Origin: Synechocystis sp. LKSZ1
GTDB lineage: Bacteria; Cyanobacteriota; Cyanobacteriia; Cyanobacteriales; Microcystaceae
DNA: 64,000 nucleotides
Assembly: GCF_040436315.1 (NCBI RefSeq)
Contig: NZ_AP031572.1
Coordinates: 3,038,001 to 3,102,000, forward strand
Direction: 5' to 3'
The notes beneath the pieces were generated by a model that worked only from the letters and a program-made list of their open reading frames with translations, made no database searches and was not told the origin of the DNA. Numbering within the stretch: the first letter of the stretch is position 1; every line of letters begins with the position of its first letter. The translations under genes were made by a program, and so were the position numbers. Shown here one piece after another: positions 1-8,268 of this stretch.

Positions 1-939
1 GATTGGCGTTTAGCGTTTTCCCGTCGTCAACCCCTGGAACGTCATTTTAATTGGGGCCAAGTCCGCCACCTAGCCATCCATTCCCGTACCCTTCAGGGCG
101 GAGCCTTTGAAGATCCCCTGGGCCAAGTTTGGCAAGTCCAACTGGTGCTCTACGACCATTCCCAATGGGTGCTGGCGGAAGACCAAGATCTCCTGTCAGT
201 GCTAGCAACAGCCAAGCAAATACAGGCCTATTGTGATGCGCCGATTCTCTTTAGCGGCAGTACAGGTTTTGGCCCCTACGCGGTCATCGACGTCCAGGCC
301 CAGTTAGAAGCTGAGCAAATCCCGATCTATCCTGGCCTACAGCATCTGATCACTCCACCCTTATCCCAACCCCCTGGGGGCGTTCAATGCCGGCAAACTC
401 CGCAAAAATGGCATATTTTTTCCTGCTGGCAGTGGCATCATTCCTGGCGTTTGCTGAAGCAAATTATCCGAGAGTCGGGTTTTTTGCTGTTTGTGTTGCT
501 AGCTTCTAGCTTCATGATCCAGTGGGGCGGCCTAATCAATGCCCTGATCCGTAGTTTTCAAGGGCAAGAGCCTACCGTGATTGACCTCCGGCCGGTCTTT
601 GGGTTCTCTTTTCTGTCCTTCTGGCCCGTCTTGCTATCCGTTGGCCTGGCGGTGTTGCTCTTGCTCTATCGGGGTTGGCAACGGAGTCGTGTTAAGCATT
701 GCTTTCTCGACCGCTATTTTCTCCGATTTTCTCTGGATAACCAGGCCCTAGGAAAACTATCTACTCAAGCTACTCAATCCATCTTGGTGCTTCCTGGCCC
801 TGAACCCCAGATCCTACTCCTTGCCGACCAGGAAATGCTCCTACTTCCACCCTTACCTAGCGAAGCCGAGAGTTTGTGCTATGCTCAATGGCTCCAGGCG
901 GGCATTGATTTTTTCAAGGGAGAAGGTCGAGAAAACTAA
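1..939 (+). CDS. Membrane protein of unknown function, 5' end cut off by the window
   Basis: The frame is open from base 1, so the real start lies upstream; 312 residues are visible. A GTG at 145 gives a shorter 264-residue version, but the 48 codons before it read as normal protein, so I do not treat it as the start. The N-terminal part is soluble-looking. Near the C-terminal half there are two hydrophobic stretches (about residues 155-180 and 205-225 of the visible protein) separated by a short loop containing VIDLRPVFG, followed by a cytoplasmic-looking tail. I do not recognise the family. It converges on ndhB, with a hairpin between the two stops. Confidence 0.7.
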   Translation, partial: DWRLAFSRRQPLERHFNWGQVRHLAIHSRTLQGGAFEDPLGQVWQVQLVLYDHSQWVLAEDQDLLSVLATAKQIQAYCDAPILFSGSTGFGPYAVIDVQAQLEAEQIPIYPGLQHLITPPLSQPPGGVQCRQTPQKWHIFSCWQWHHSWRLLKQIIRESGFLLFVLLASSFMIQWGGLINALIRSFQGQEPTVIDLRPVFGFSFLSFWPVLLSVGLAVLLLLYRGWQRSRVKHCFLDRYFLRFSLDNQALGKLSTQATQSILVLPGPEPQILLLADQEMLLLPPLPSEAESLCYAQWLQAGIDFFKGEGREN

Positions 940-967
940 AACTCCTCCCCTGGTGAAGGAAGGAGTT
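940..967. terminator. Hairpin between convergent genes
   Basis: A ten-base stem with one mismatch (AACTCCTCCC pairing with GGAAGGAGTT) and an eight-base loop sits directly after the stop codon at 937-939 and before the ndhB stop at 1004. There is no T-tract on either side, so this is a stem-loop that may stabilise or end both transcripts rather than a classical intrinsic terminator. Confidence 0.4.
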
Positions 968-1003
968 GCATCGCGGCCCCGACTAACTAGCTAATCTGCT
1001 GAC

Positions 1004-2548
1004 TTAGGGTAAACGGGCCTGGGAGAGCTGGGGCGTGCTTGCACTGGCCTGAAGAATTGGGGTGCTGGTAATGGAATTATTAGCCAGGGTAAAGAGGGGG
1101 TTAGAGAGAATCCCCGCCAAGGAGGTGGCAATCAACGTCAGTATCAGACCCACCTGGAGCGGTCGCATCCCCGACAACTGCCAGCGAATGGCTGGATAGT
1201 TCTGCACTGCAGGGGACATTTCGTGGGGCTCCTTGACCACCATCATCTTGACGACCCGGATGTAGTAATAGATAGAAACCACACTCGTCACTAGGCCTAA
1301 CAACACCAGGCTATAGAGTCCGGCCTGCCAACCGGCCCAAAAGAGGTAAATTTTGCCAAAAAAGCCAGCGAGGGGCGGAATGCCCCCCAGGGAGAGCAGG
1401 CAAACACTCAGGGCCAGAGTTAGCAGAGGGTCTTTACTATAGAGACCGGCATAATCGCTGATCTGATCCGTGCCTGTCCGCAGGGAAAAGAGAATGATGC
1501 AAGTGAAGGCCCCCAAGTTCATGAACAGGTAAATGAGCAGGTAGAAGACCATACTGGCGTAGCCTTCGTCCGTACCGGCAATCAGGCCAATCATCACAAA
1601 GCCCGCTTGACCAATGGAGGAATAAGCCAACATTCGTTTCATGCTGGTTTGGGCCAGGGCCACCACATTGCCCAGGAGCATGCTGAGGATAGCCAGGGCC
1701 GTAAAAATGAGTTGCCATTCACTAGTAATCGAGCCAAAGACCGTCACCAATAGCCGAATGGCCACGGCAAAGCCTGCGGCCTTAGAGCCAACGGATAAAA
1801 AGGCAACGACTGGCGTTGGTGAACCTTCATAGACATCGGGAGTCCACTGGTGGAAGGGAACCGCTGAAATCTTAAAGGCAATACCTGCAATCACAAAAAC
1901 CAGCGCAATGGCCAGGCCGAGGGAAGGGCCATTAAAATTGCTGACCTGAGCCGCAATTTCAGTGAGTTGGGTTTTACCCCCGGAGAGGCCGTAGAGAAGA
2001 GAAAGACCGTAGAGAAAAATAGCCGAACTGGACGCGCCAATCAGCAGATATTTCAAGGCTGCTTCGTTGGAACGGGGATCCCGCTTCATGTAACCCGTCA
2101 TCAGGTAGGAGGAGATACTCAGCATTTCCAAAGAAATAAAAACCATCACCAATTCATTGGCCCCACAGAGGAACATCCCCCCCAGGGTTGCCGTAAGCAG
2201 AATGGCAATGAATTCGGCTAAGGAGGTGCCAGTTTGCTCCACGTAGCGCACCGACATCAGAATGGTAACTGCGGTGGAAAGCGCCACAATAGCCCGAAAA
2301 ATCAGGCTGAGATTATCACTATTAAAGGCCCCTAAAAATCCTAGAGGTTCGCTACTATCCCACGCTAAAAATAAAAATATCGTTGCCAACAAAACACCGG
2401 CAATGGCCAGGTAGGATAAAGCCTGGGCCGAGCGCCGTCCGGTAATTAAATCCCCAACCAACACGAGAATCAGGGTTACGGTAATGATTCCTTCCGGCAG
2501 AATCGTGCCCGCATTCAGTTGAGTCGCAATATTACTAGAAAAGTCCAT
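1004..2548 (-). CDS. ndhB: NAD(P)H-quinone oxidoreductase (NDH-1) subunit 2, NdhB
   Basis: NdhB is an antiporter-like core subunit of the thylakoid NDH-1 complexes, which serve cyclic electron flow, respiration and, in variant complexes, CO2 uptake. The 514-residue protein is strongly hydrophobic with about 14 membrane segments. The family N-terminus (MDFSSN followed by [10 protein letters not shown]) and the conserved SKAAGFA and [11 protein letters not shown] segments are visible. I start it at the ATG ending at 2548, which matches the usual family start; an in-frame TTG at 2575 would add nine atypical residues. It stands alone on the minus strand. Confidence 0.96.
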   Translation of the reverse strand: MDFSSNIATQLNAGTILPEGIITVTLILVLVGDLITGRRSAQALSYLAIAGVLLATIFLFLAWDSSEPLGFLGAFNSDNLSLIFRAIVALSTAVTILMSVRYVEQTGTSLAEFIAILLTATLGGMFLCGANELVMVFISLEMLSISSYLMTGYMKRDPRSNEAALKYLLIGASSSAIFLYGLSLLYGLSGGKTQLTEIAAQVSNFNGPSLGLAIALVFVIAGIAFKISAVPFHQWTPDVYEGSPTPVVAFLSVGSKAAGFAVAIRLLVTVFGSITSEWQLIFTALAILSMLLGNVVALAQTSMKRMLAYSSIGQAGFVMIGLIAGTDEGYASMVFYLLIYLFMNLGAFTCIILFSLRTGTDQISDYAGLYSKDPLLTLALSVCLLSLGGIPPLAGFFGKIYLFWAGWQAGLYSLVLLGLVTSVVSIYYYIRVVKMMVVKEPHEMSPAVQNYPAIRWQLSGMRPLQVGLILTLIATSLAGILSNPLFTLANNSITSTPILQASASTPQLSQARLP

Positions 2549-2690
2549 AGGTACAACCGAAAAATGCCTACCCAATAGCTTAGGCTATTCCGAGACATCT
2601 AGGGGTATTTCCTTGGCTAGGCTTACTATAGATTGTCTTAAATCAATTGTTATCGTTGGCTTATCTAAACTTAAACTGCCTTTTCTTAAA

Positions 2691-3644
2691 TTAATGACAA
2701 AGGGCCTGGCCTTTATCTCTGGGTTGACTTGCCACAGTGGGTAAAAATTCCCAATCGTAGCCCTTGGCCCCCAGGGCCAGTTTCAGCACCCCGTAGGTGT
2801 TGTCAATGCGCACTTCACTATTGGCCCGCAGGGTTTTGAAGGGATATAAGCTCTTGCCGCCACTGCCCACCACAAATTCCCGTAGGCCTAATTTCTCATC
2901 CAATTTTCCACCAGGGCCTTGGGGCGCAAAGCGCTCGTAGAGATGATCATGGGCTGTGAGCACCACATCGGCTTTGGCGTTGTAGAGGTCTTGCCAAAAG
3001 GTTTCCATTTCGGCATTGTTACCATGAACCCCGGAGGAATAGCGGGGATGATGCCAAAAAGCTAAAGTACAGGCCTTAGTATTCTTTTTGAGGTCGGCCT
3101 GGAGCCATTTTTCCTGAGGGGAACCGGCCCCACAGCCTCCAATGGCCTTGCAATTGGAATTGAGGGCAATCAGGTGCCATTGGCCTAAATCAAAACTGTA
3201 GTACCCCTTGTTGCGGTCTCCGGCTAAGGGGCCAAAGTAATCGTAGTAACCCTTGGCTCCATCGCTGTAGTATTCATGATTACCAGGAACCGGCTTGGTA
3301 ATAGCCTTGAAACGGCCCCAGGTCGGCTCGTAAGAGCGCTTAAAGTTTTCTAATTCTCCCCGCTCGTACTGATTATCCCCCAGGGCCAAGACCACTTTTG
3401 GCTTAGCCTGGCGCACTAAATCCGCCGTAGCCTGCATCTGACAGTTACCGGGTTGGCCCTTGCCGTTGTTAAAGTATTGACTTTGGGGGTCGCAGGCAAT
3501 ATCCCCCGCCGCCATGATGAGGATCGCCTCCTGCTTCCCCATCCCCTGGGCCGGCGCCCCCTCGTTCCAGGCCAAAACCAGGCTTAAACTGAGCGCAATC
3601 AGGCCCAGCAGGCCCACCGACAATTTGGGGAGGGAGATAATCAT
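2691..3644 (-). CDS. Secreted calcineurin-like metallophosphoesterase
   Basis: The 317-residue protein starts with a hydrophobic signal-type segment (residues about 6-27, ending near APAQG), so it is probably exported to the periplasm or thylakoid lumen. The binuclear metal-site motifs of the calcineurin-like phosphoesterase fold follow in order: GDIACD, ALGDNQYERG, PGNHEYY, WHHPRYSSG and TAHDHLYERF. This order is that of purple-acid-phosphatase-like proteins, suggesting phosphomonoesterase or phosphodiesterase activity; the substrate cannot be told. It follows the tiny genes petN and the 3657-3800 ORF on the same strand with a 12-bp gap, so co-transcription is possible. Confidence 0.88.
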   Translation of the reverse strand: MIISLPKLSVGLLGLIALSLSLVLAWNEGAPAQGMGKQEAILIMAAGDIACDPQSQYFNNGKGQPGNCQMQATADLVRQAKPKVVLALGDNQYERGELENFKRSYEPTWGRFKAITKPVPGNHEYYSDGAKGYYDYFGPLAGDRNKGYYSFDLGQWHLIALNSNCKAIGGCGAGSPQEKWLQADLKKNTKACTLAFWHHPRYSSGVHGNNAEMETFWQDLYNAKADVVLTAHDHLYERFAPQGPGGKLDEKLGLREFVVGSGGKSLYPFKTLRANSEVRIDNTYGVLKLALGAKGYDWEFLPTVASQPRDKGQALCH

Positions 3645-3656
3645 GGAGAGAACAGT

Positions 3657-3800
3657 CTAGCGACCTAATTTTTTGTCTTGGTCTTGACGACGACGGTCGC
3701 GCCATTCCAAGCTGGTGAGGTAAAGAATGCCGCCACTGACCACGACGAGAAGCACCAAGGCAACGAGAAAGAGGGTGTTTAAAACAGTAGTGGATTCCAC
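3657..3800 (-). CDS. Tiny single-span membrane protein downstream of petN
   Basis: I take the GTG ending at 3800 as the start, giving 47 residues: a short polar head, one membrane segment (LFLVALVLLVVVSGGILYL), then a basic tail (EWRDRRRQDQDKK). A longer reading from 3839 would overlap petN out of frame, which makes it unlikely. The start lies only four bases after the petN stop, which argues for a two-gene transcript and translational coupling. The size and topology resemble small subunits or assembly factors of photosynthetic complexes, but I cannot assign it to one. Confidence 0.6.
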   Translation of the reverse strand: MESTTVLNTLFLVALVLLVVVSGGILYLTSLEWRDRRRQDQDKKLGR

Positions 3801-3804
3801 AGGC

Positions 3805-3894
3805 CTAAAAACCGTTACGACCCCAAACCACCATGGCAATGGACCATGTAAAAAGTACCAATACGCTAACCCAGCCTAACGTCAGAATGTCCAT
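3805..3894 (-). CDS. petN: Cytochrome b6f complex subunit VIII, PetN
   Basis: This 29-residue protein is too short for most gene finders. The minus strand from the ATG at 3894 reads [10 protein letters not shown] then [19 protein letters not shown] and a TAG stop at 3805-3807. The length and sequence match the well-known PetN family almost residue for residue. PetN is a single transmembrane helix of the cytochrome b6f complex, which passes electrons from plastoquinol to plastocyanin or cytochrome c6 and is needed for complex stability. It is divergent from the membrane protein gene at 3979; the 84-bp gap must hold both promoters. Confidence 0.95.
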   Translation of the reverse strand: MDILTLGWVSVLVLFTWSIAMVVWGRNGF

Positions 3895-3978
3895 AGTTAT
3901 TGTTCTAGAAAGATAGTCAAGGGATGATGAATAACAAAACTCATGATACGTCTATTGGAATCCCTTTGAAAACCAGCT

Positions 3979-4404
3979 ATGGAAATTACCGTTCGGGAAC
4001 GCCTCGAATCCCTCAAGGCCGGGGTCTTGGCCAGTCTTGCTTTTATCAGCTTAGTGGTGCTTAGCCAGAGTCTTTATCATTTTCTGGGCCTGGCCAGCTA
4101 TCCCTTCTCTCTTCTCAGCCTGGGGAGTAGTCTGCTCAGCGGTTTCCTATTTGGCGTGACCTATCGCTACATTATCCGCCGGGATCAAAATTCCCACCTA
4201 CGGGACGGGGCCGTCTTGGCCTTTGCCCTGGTGCGGGCAGGGGGTTACGGCGATGGCCTGACGGATTGGCTTCACCAAGGCCCTCTGCTGGCCCTGTTTA
4301 TTCTAGAAAGTATTATTGGTTTTGCTGTAGCTCGTTCTAGTCTGGATTTGGCCCTGGCCCGGCAATGGCTCCGGCCCTTTAGCTCCATTGATCCTAATCT
4401 CTGA
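3979..4404 (+). CDS. Conserved hypothetical integral membrane protein
   Basis: The protein has 141 residues and about four hydrophobic segments (roughly 15-37, 42-62, 78-90 and 102-120), with a polar loop RRDQNSHLRDG between the second and third. The start ATG at 3979 (MEITVRERLESLKAG) gives an amphipathic cytoplasmic N-terminus. I recognise the general look of a small cyanobacterial membrane protein family but no function. It is divergent from petN. Its stop is followed six bases later by the 114-bp tandem repeat, so the repeat region abuts its 3' end. Confidence 0.75.
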   Translation: MEITVRERLESLKAGVLASLAFISLVVLSQSLYHFLGLASYPFSLLSLGSSLLSGFLFGVTYRYIIRRDQNSHLRDGAVLAFALVRAGGYGDGLTDWLHQGPLLALFILESIIGFAVARSSLDLALARQWLRPFSSIDPNL

Positions 4405-4409
4405 ACGAA

Positions 4410-4637
4410 AATGTAATAGGGACAGGAACTCGGCTAGCTCAACTAAACCCTCTGCCTCACGTCTTTCTCCTGGAGTTAATGTTTCACCAGAATCTTGACG
4501 ATCCAGTAGGATTTGGATGCGCTAATGTAATAGGGACAGGAACTCGGCTAGCTCAACTAAACCCTCTGCCTCACGTCTTTCTCCTGGAGTTAATGTTTCA
4601 CCAGAATCTTGACGATCCAGTAGGATTTGGATGCGCT
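4410..4637. repeat. Perfect tandem duplication, two 114-bp units
   Basis: Bases 4410-4523 and 4524-4637 are identical by eye over the full 114 bp. The unit corresponds to 38 codons of the antitoxin-like gene on the minus strand, so the frame is kept across the junction. The junction changes a GAG codon into TAG and thereby creates the stop codon at 4522-4524. Perfect identity suggests a recent event. Confidence 0.95.
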
Positions 4638-4716
4638 CATGAACCGCTTTAGGCAGTTGAAAATAAGTCAACTCAATGGGGATCTCAATGACTTTAGGCA
4701 TAAAGGTCAGGGACAT
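4522..4716 (-). pseudogene. Antitoxin-like small protein gene altered by an in-frame tandem duplication
   Basis: The reading frame encodes 64 residues (59 if it starts at the second Met, MPKVIEIPIEL, which looks more natural). Its sequence (FQLPKAVHERIQILLDRQD, then LTPGERREAEGLVELAEFLSLL) resembles small cyanobacterial proteins found as the first member of two-gene toxin-antitoxin-like pairs; this is from memory of the family style. The present stop is created by the junction of the 114-bp duplication. Reading through it would repeat residues RIQIL to LSLLH in frame and then continue as LHFRSE into antisense sequence of the neighbouring gene. No partner gene follows. I infer a remnant with an altered C-terminus; it may still be expressed. 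Confidence 0.55.
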
Positions 4717-4944
4717 AAAATGAGCAGGGGCTTAAGGTTATTGTAACCAAAAGCTATTTTTGCGCCTAAACGGCGTTGCCATCCAATAAAGCCTGCGGCT
4801 ATCTCTAATTCAGTTGAACCTATCTTGGCTTAGAAGCGGCTGTCACCGTTACAAAAATTTATATCCCATTAGTGCTTTTCCCGAAAACTTGATCTATCCT
4901 GGGTGGCAAATGCCATTAACCTGTAGCAGGTTCTGCTCCACCCT
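4717..4944. other. Non-coding stretch at the edge of the accessory island
   Basis: About 230 bp with no convincing gene. The only open frame (minus strand, 4869-5051) is antisense to the degenerate fragment at 4945-5120 and has no ribosome site or family resemblance. I see no tRNA or clear inverted repeat. Confidence 0.5.
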
Positions 4945-5120
4945 ATGGATATTGAAGGAAAACTAAGCCAAGCCCGTTCTTTGCTCGATGTGAGTTGGGA
5001 AACGCTATTGCTGACTTGGTGGGGGTTGCGCCAGAACGCTATGATCAGCACAACTTCTTCAGGGAAGGCTACCCTTATAAAGGTAGTGATTTAGCACTTT
5101 TGACAGGAGAACTAAGGTGA
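4945..5120 (+). pseudogene. Degenerate gene fragment with a frameshift
   Basis: An ATG at 4945 opens MDIEGKLSQARSLLDV, then the protein-like sequence jumps to another frame near 4990, continuing as LGNAIADLVGVAPERYDQ then HNFFREGYPYKGSDLALLTG and a TGA at 5118-5120. The second part looks like the conserved C-terminus of a real protein, and its stop overlaps the GTG of the next gene, as in an operon. One frameshift joins the two parts. I do not recognise the family. The most likely reading is a decayed or truncated upstream partner of the gene at 5117. Confidence 0.45.
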
Positions 5121-7246
5121 GCAAGATCGAACTAAATTCTCGTTTTTTAATGGAATTTTCTCCTACTCCTATTTATCAGAGAATTATCAATGCTTTTAGA
5201 GAAGCATTTTTATCTTTGGGATATACTGTTGATTTAATTGATATTGAAGGTCTAACATTGGAGCATTATATATCCAACATAAAAGAAATAAGCCCTGACT
5301 TTTTACTGATCTCCAACTCTTTTTGCATTGCTTCAAAATACATAAAAGAAGTTAATGAATTTGTATTTCAAATGATCGAAGCCCAATTAATATTCATCCA
5401 TCATGATAATATAATTGGTGGAGTACTTGACGCAGAAAGCATTAAAAGGCGACTAGATGCTTGGATTGACGTAAAAGATAGAAGTTGGCATTTTTGCCTG
5501 GAATATGACAATTTTTTAGATTTGCGAAGCATCGGTATTACCAATAGTTTTACAATTAACCATGCCTCTGAACTTCAGAAATTAAAGTATAACCAAGATT
5601 ATAGTTATAATTTATCATTTGTAGGACATGTACTTCCAGGCATTGATAAAACAATCACAGGCCTTCCCTTTTCCCATTTAATACAAGCAGATATATGGAA
5701 TCGAATTACTAATCTGCCTCATAAATTATCAGAAAGAGCTACTAAATTTGCTATGAACGAGTTAAATACAGAAGAAGTATCCCTTGAGTTTTTATGTATT
5801 AAGCACTTCTATCTATCCTGCTTGCATACTCAGTCTCACCCTTTTAGAGGGGAAATTATAAGTAGAATTAACAATGTTGATATAGATATTATTGGAGGTG
5901 ATCCTAAATATCTCCATGGCGCTCAACATGGTTTTCGAACAATCACTAAACCTAACACAAAGTACCATAATCCTGTAAACAAAGACAGTGAAGTAATCAA
6001 GGCTATTTATGCTAGTTCAAAGATTAATTTAAACATCACTCCTTTGCAGTTTGATAGTGCGGTAATTAACAGAGTAATTGATATTGCTACTGCAGGTGGC
6101 TTTATTCTTACTGATTGGCGATCGGACTTGCCTTCATTTACAAGCGTATACAAAGAAATTTCATATAAATCTATAGAGGAACTGAATGAAAAAATATCAT
6201 ACTACTTACATCCTGATAACAAAAAAGAACGAATAGACATTGCTGTTACGCTACATCAGGAAGTTTCTCAAAAATACACTTATACAAATGTTATTCAAGA
6301 TATGATTTCTAAAATAAATTCATCTTGTACTCAACCGAATAATTCTCCAAGCAAGGTATGTATTGACCTAGGTTGTGGTGATTGGAAGCCAGATGGTTTT
6401 ATTGGCGTTGATATATTATCCCGACCTCATGTAGATGTAGTAGCAAATCTCAACTCTCGCTTTCCGTTTCCTGATAGCAGTGCTGATGTCATACGAGCCC
6501 ATGATGTGATTGAGCATTTGGAAGATCGTATCCATACTATGAATGAACTGTGGAGAGTTGCTAAACCTAATGGATTAATTGATATTCGAGTACCTTCTAC
6601 CGATGGGCGGGGAGCTTTCCAAGATCCTACTCATATTAGCTTTTGGAACATCAATTCATTCATGTACTATTGCATTGAATATCCAGCGTATTTGAAGCTA
6701 AATAAAAGTTATGGATTTAAGGGAGCTTTTAGGATTGAACATATTAATCATGAGCAATCAGAAAGTAACGTTATTCATGTTGTTGCAAGGTTGAGGGCAG
6801 TCAAAGAATCACCGTTACCCCAAGATTATTTGCAAGAATATTTGAACTCAATTCAAGAAATTAATATTTTAGTTTATTGGGATTGGCATCAAGAAGAGAC
6901 AGAACTAACAAGAAATTTGACTCAATTTCTTGAGTTGTTATTAACTCACCCTAAAAAAGAGAAGATGACTGTTTTCATTGGTCATAAAGATATAGATGGT
7001 GAATCTGTGCATTTATTTATTATGGAAGCTGCCATGAAAGTGTTCCTTGAGAATGATATTTATGTAAGTGATGAAGAACCTTTTTTTATGCCAATTGATA
7101 TCAGGCAAGAGACGGTATTGAAGTCATTGGCAAATCATATATCAGTAGTATTTTGGTTGGATAATGACCCTGAAATAGAAGCAATAAAAAAATGTATACC
7201 AGAGATAGCGATAAAATCAGATACTAATGAAATCTCTAGTCTCTAA
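5117..7246 (+). CDS. Fusion of CgeB-like glycosyltransferase and SAM-dependent methyltransferase
   Basis: This 709-residue protein starts at GTG 5117 behind a good ribosome site (AGGAGA at 5105-5110). Residues 1 to about 405 look like a GT-B glycosyltransferase of the CgeB/DUF3880 type; the C-terminal lobe has SKINLNITPL and a nucleotide-sugar segment around RVIDIATAGGFILTDWRSD. Residues about 412-560 form a class I methyltransferase: motif I VCIDLGCGDW, the acidic GVDI, then IRAHDVIEHL and ELWRVAKPNG. The last 120 residues (ILVYWDWHQEE onward) resemble another glycosyltransferase fragment. The gene is much more AT-rich than its neighbours and almost free of GGCC, which suggests acquisition by transfer. 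A role in surface glycan modification is inference. Confidence 0.75.
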   Translation: MSKIELNSRFLMEFSPTPIYQRIINAFREAFLSLGYTVDLIDIEGLTLEHYISNIKEISPDFLLISNSFCIASKYIKEVNEFVFQMIEAQLIFIHHDNIIGGVLDAESIKRRLDAWIDVKDRSWHFCLEYDNFLDLRSIGITNSFTINHASELQKLKYNQDYSYNLSFVGHVLPGIDKTITGLPFSHLIQADIWNRITNLPHKLSERATKFAMNELNTEEVSLEFLCIKHFYLSCLHTQSHPFRGEIISRINNVDIDIIGGDPKYLHGAQHGFRTITKPNTKYHNPVNKDSEVIKAIYASSKINLNITPLQFDSAVINRVIDIATAGGFILTDWRSDLPSFTSVYKEISYKSIEELNEKISYYLHPDNKKERIDIAVTLHQEVSQKYTYTNVIQDMISKINSSCTQPNNSPSKVCIDLGCGDWKPDGFIGVDILSRPHVDVVANLNSRFPFPDSSADVIRAHDVIEHLEDRIHTMNELWRVAKPNGLIDIRVPSTDGRGAFQDPTHISFWNINSFMYYCIEYPAYLKLNKSYGFKGAFRIEHINHEQSESNVIHVVARLRAVKESPLPQDYLQEYLNSIQEINILVYWDWHQEETELTRNLTQFLELLLTHPKKEKMTVFIGHKDIDGESVHLFIMEAAMKVFLENDIYVSDEEPFFMPIDIRQETVLKSLANHISVVFWLDNDPEIEAIKKCIPEIAIKSDTNEISSL

Positions 7247-7484
7247 TGTAATTAGTCACTGGCAACAAGACAGGAAGGGTTACTTGGAGATACGGGAATA
7301 GTGTATAAACTAAGATATAAAAACTCTCCTACAATGTAACAGTCGATAATTCAGTAAAACTCTTATGTTGTCTAGCATCGACAAAAAGTCTATAGACTGG
7401 CTACTATACTGAGGTATCACCTGAACTCCAATAGAGATCTAGTAATGATGCAGAACCCGGTCTTTATTTTTTGGAGTGACAACC
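7247..7484. other. Non-coding stretch
   Basis: About 240 bp of AT-rich DNA after the fusion gene. The only signal I can support is the ribosome site GGAG at 7473-7476 for the next gene. No tRNA, repeat or clear terminator is seen. Confidence 0.4.
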
Positions 7485-7742
7485 ATGAATACTATTAACC
7501 CGACACTTTCTCCAAACCTTTATCAAACCTTACAAAATCTAGCCAAACAAACCGGGAAAACACCGGAAGAAATTGCCACCGGACTATTAGAGATAGAGAA
7601 AGACTTGGAAATTCTTGATGATCTTGTCGATGAATTTATTGGATCATTTCAAAGCAATATTGCTGATTGGGAAAAAAATCACGACTATTATCTAGGTCAA
7701 GAATTACAAGAAGATCATGCTGGCTCAATAAAATTATTGTGA
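7485..7742 (+). CDS. Small protein, probable antitoxin-like member of a two-gene pair
   Basis: I start at ATG 7485 because GGAG at 7473-7476 lies eight bases upstream; the GTG at 7476 overlaps that ribosome site and is unlikely to be used. The 85-residue protein has a helix-rich N-terminus (LSPNLYQTLQNLAKQTGKTP then EEIATGLLEIEKDLEILDDL) that resembles the DNA-binding or oligomerisation part of small antitoxins, and an acidic tail. The stop is 12 bp before the next small gene on the same strand. No function can be claimed beyond this likeness. Confidence 0.6.
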   Translation: MNTINPTLSPNLYQTLQNLAKQTGKTPEEIATGLLEIEKDLEILDDLVDEFIGSFQSNIADWEKNHDYYLGQELQEDHAGSIKLL

Positions 7743-7754
7743 AATCAAAATCCT

Positions 7755-7970
7755 ATGCTGACAGTAAGTGTCTATTATGATTCCATTGGGAATACACTCA
7801 CCGGTTGGTTCGGCGACCAACCGACTGAATATCTGTGTGAAGAAACTGGCGATGAAGTTGTTTTGATGAAAAATAAAGAGGGAGCAGTCATCGGCTTTGA
7901 AAAACTGAATTACATTTTAGCCGCTAATACAAATCTCAAAATCTCTCTAGAAACCGCCATTTCCCCTTAG
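7755..7970 (+). CDS. Small DUF2283-like protein
   Basis: The protein has 71 residues and a compact beta-rich pattern: VSVYYDSIGNTLTGWFGD, then ETGDEVVLMKNKEGAVIGFEKL. The spacing of YD, the hydrophobic strand, and the late acidic-Gly-xx-IGFE element is that of DUF2283-type proteins, which are common small cyanobacterial genes next to toxin-antitoxin-like loci. It follows the 85-residue gene by 12 bp and is probably co-transcribed. I cannot tell whether the pair acts as a toxin-antitoxin module. Confidence 0.6.
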   Translation: MLTVSVYYDSIGNTLTGWFGDQPTEYLCEETGDEVVLMKNKEGAVIGFEKLNYILAANTNLKISLETAISP

Positions 7971-8268
7971 TCTCGCTCATTCTGTCACCCAAATTTTTAC
8001 CTGCGGAATGGTGCTGTCTCGGCCTTTCCCCTAGAACAGGCTGGGAGCAATGGAGCAAAAGGGCCGTCGCTCCAGATCTCCAACTTCTGATTCCTGAGCA
8101 CCGGCATTGCTAAATTAGAGCATGGTTCTGTTTTTTTAATATCCCCCCATGCTGACTCCGCTAACGCAGTGTATCTTTGGGTCTAGTTGGGTTTGGTCAG
8201 CATCGAGGCAGTTCTATGCTGAAATGTGGAAAGACTAGGCGATTTATTACCTGAGCAAGTATTCACCG
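7971..8268. other. Non-coding region upstream of the permease gene
   Basis: About 300 bp without a gene. It contains a T-rich run near 8130-8140 and GC-rich stretches that could fold, but I do not recognise a riboswitch. I looked for a ydaO/c-di-AMP-type element because the next gene is an APC-family transporter and could not identify its conserved blocks. Confidence 0.4.

Noticed and set aside
4869-5051. 60-codon minus-strand frame
   Set aside because: It is antisense to a degenerate plus-strand gene fragment that has better protein character.
7971-8268. Possible c-di-AMP riboswitch before the APC permease
   Set aside because: The conserved blocks of the ydaO class could not be found by reading.
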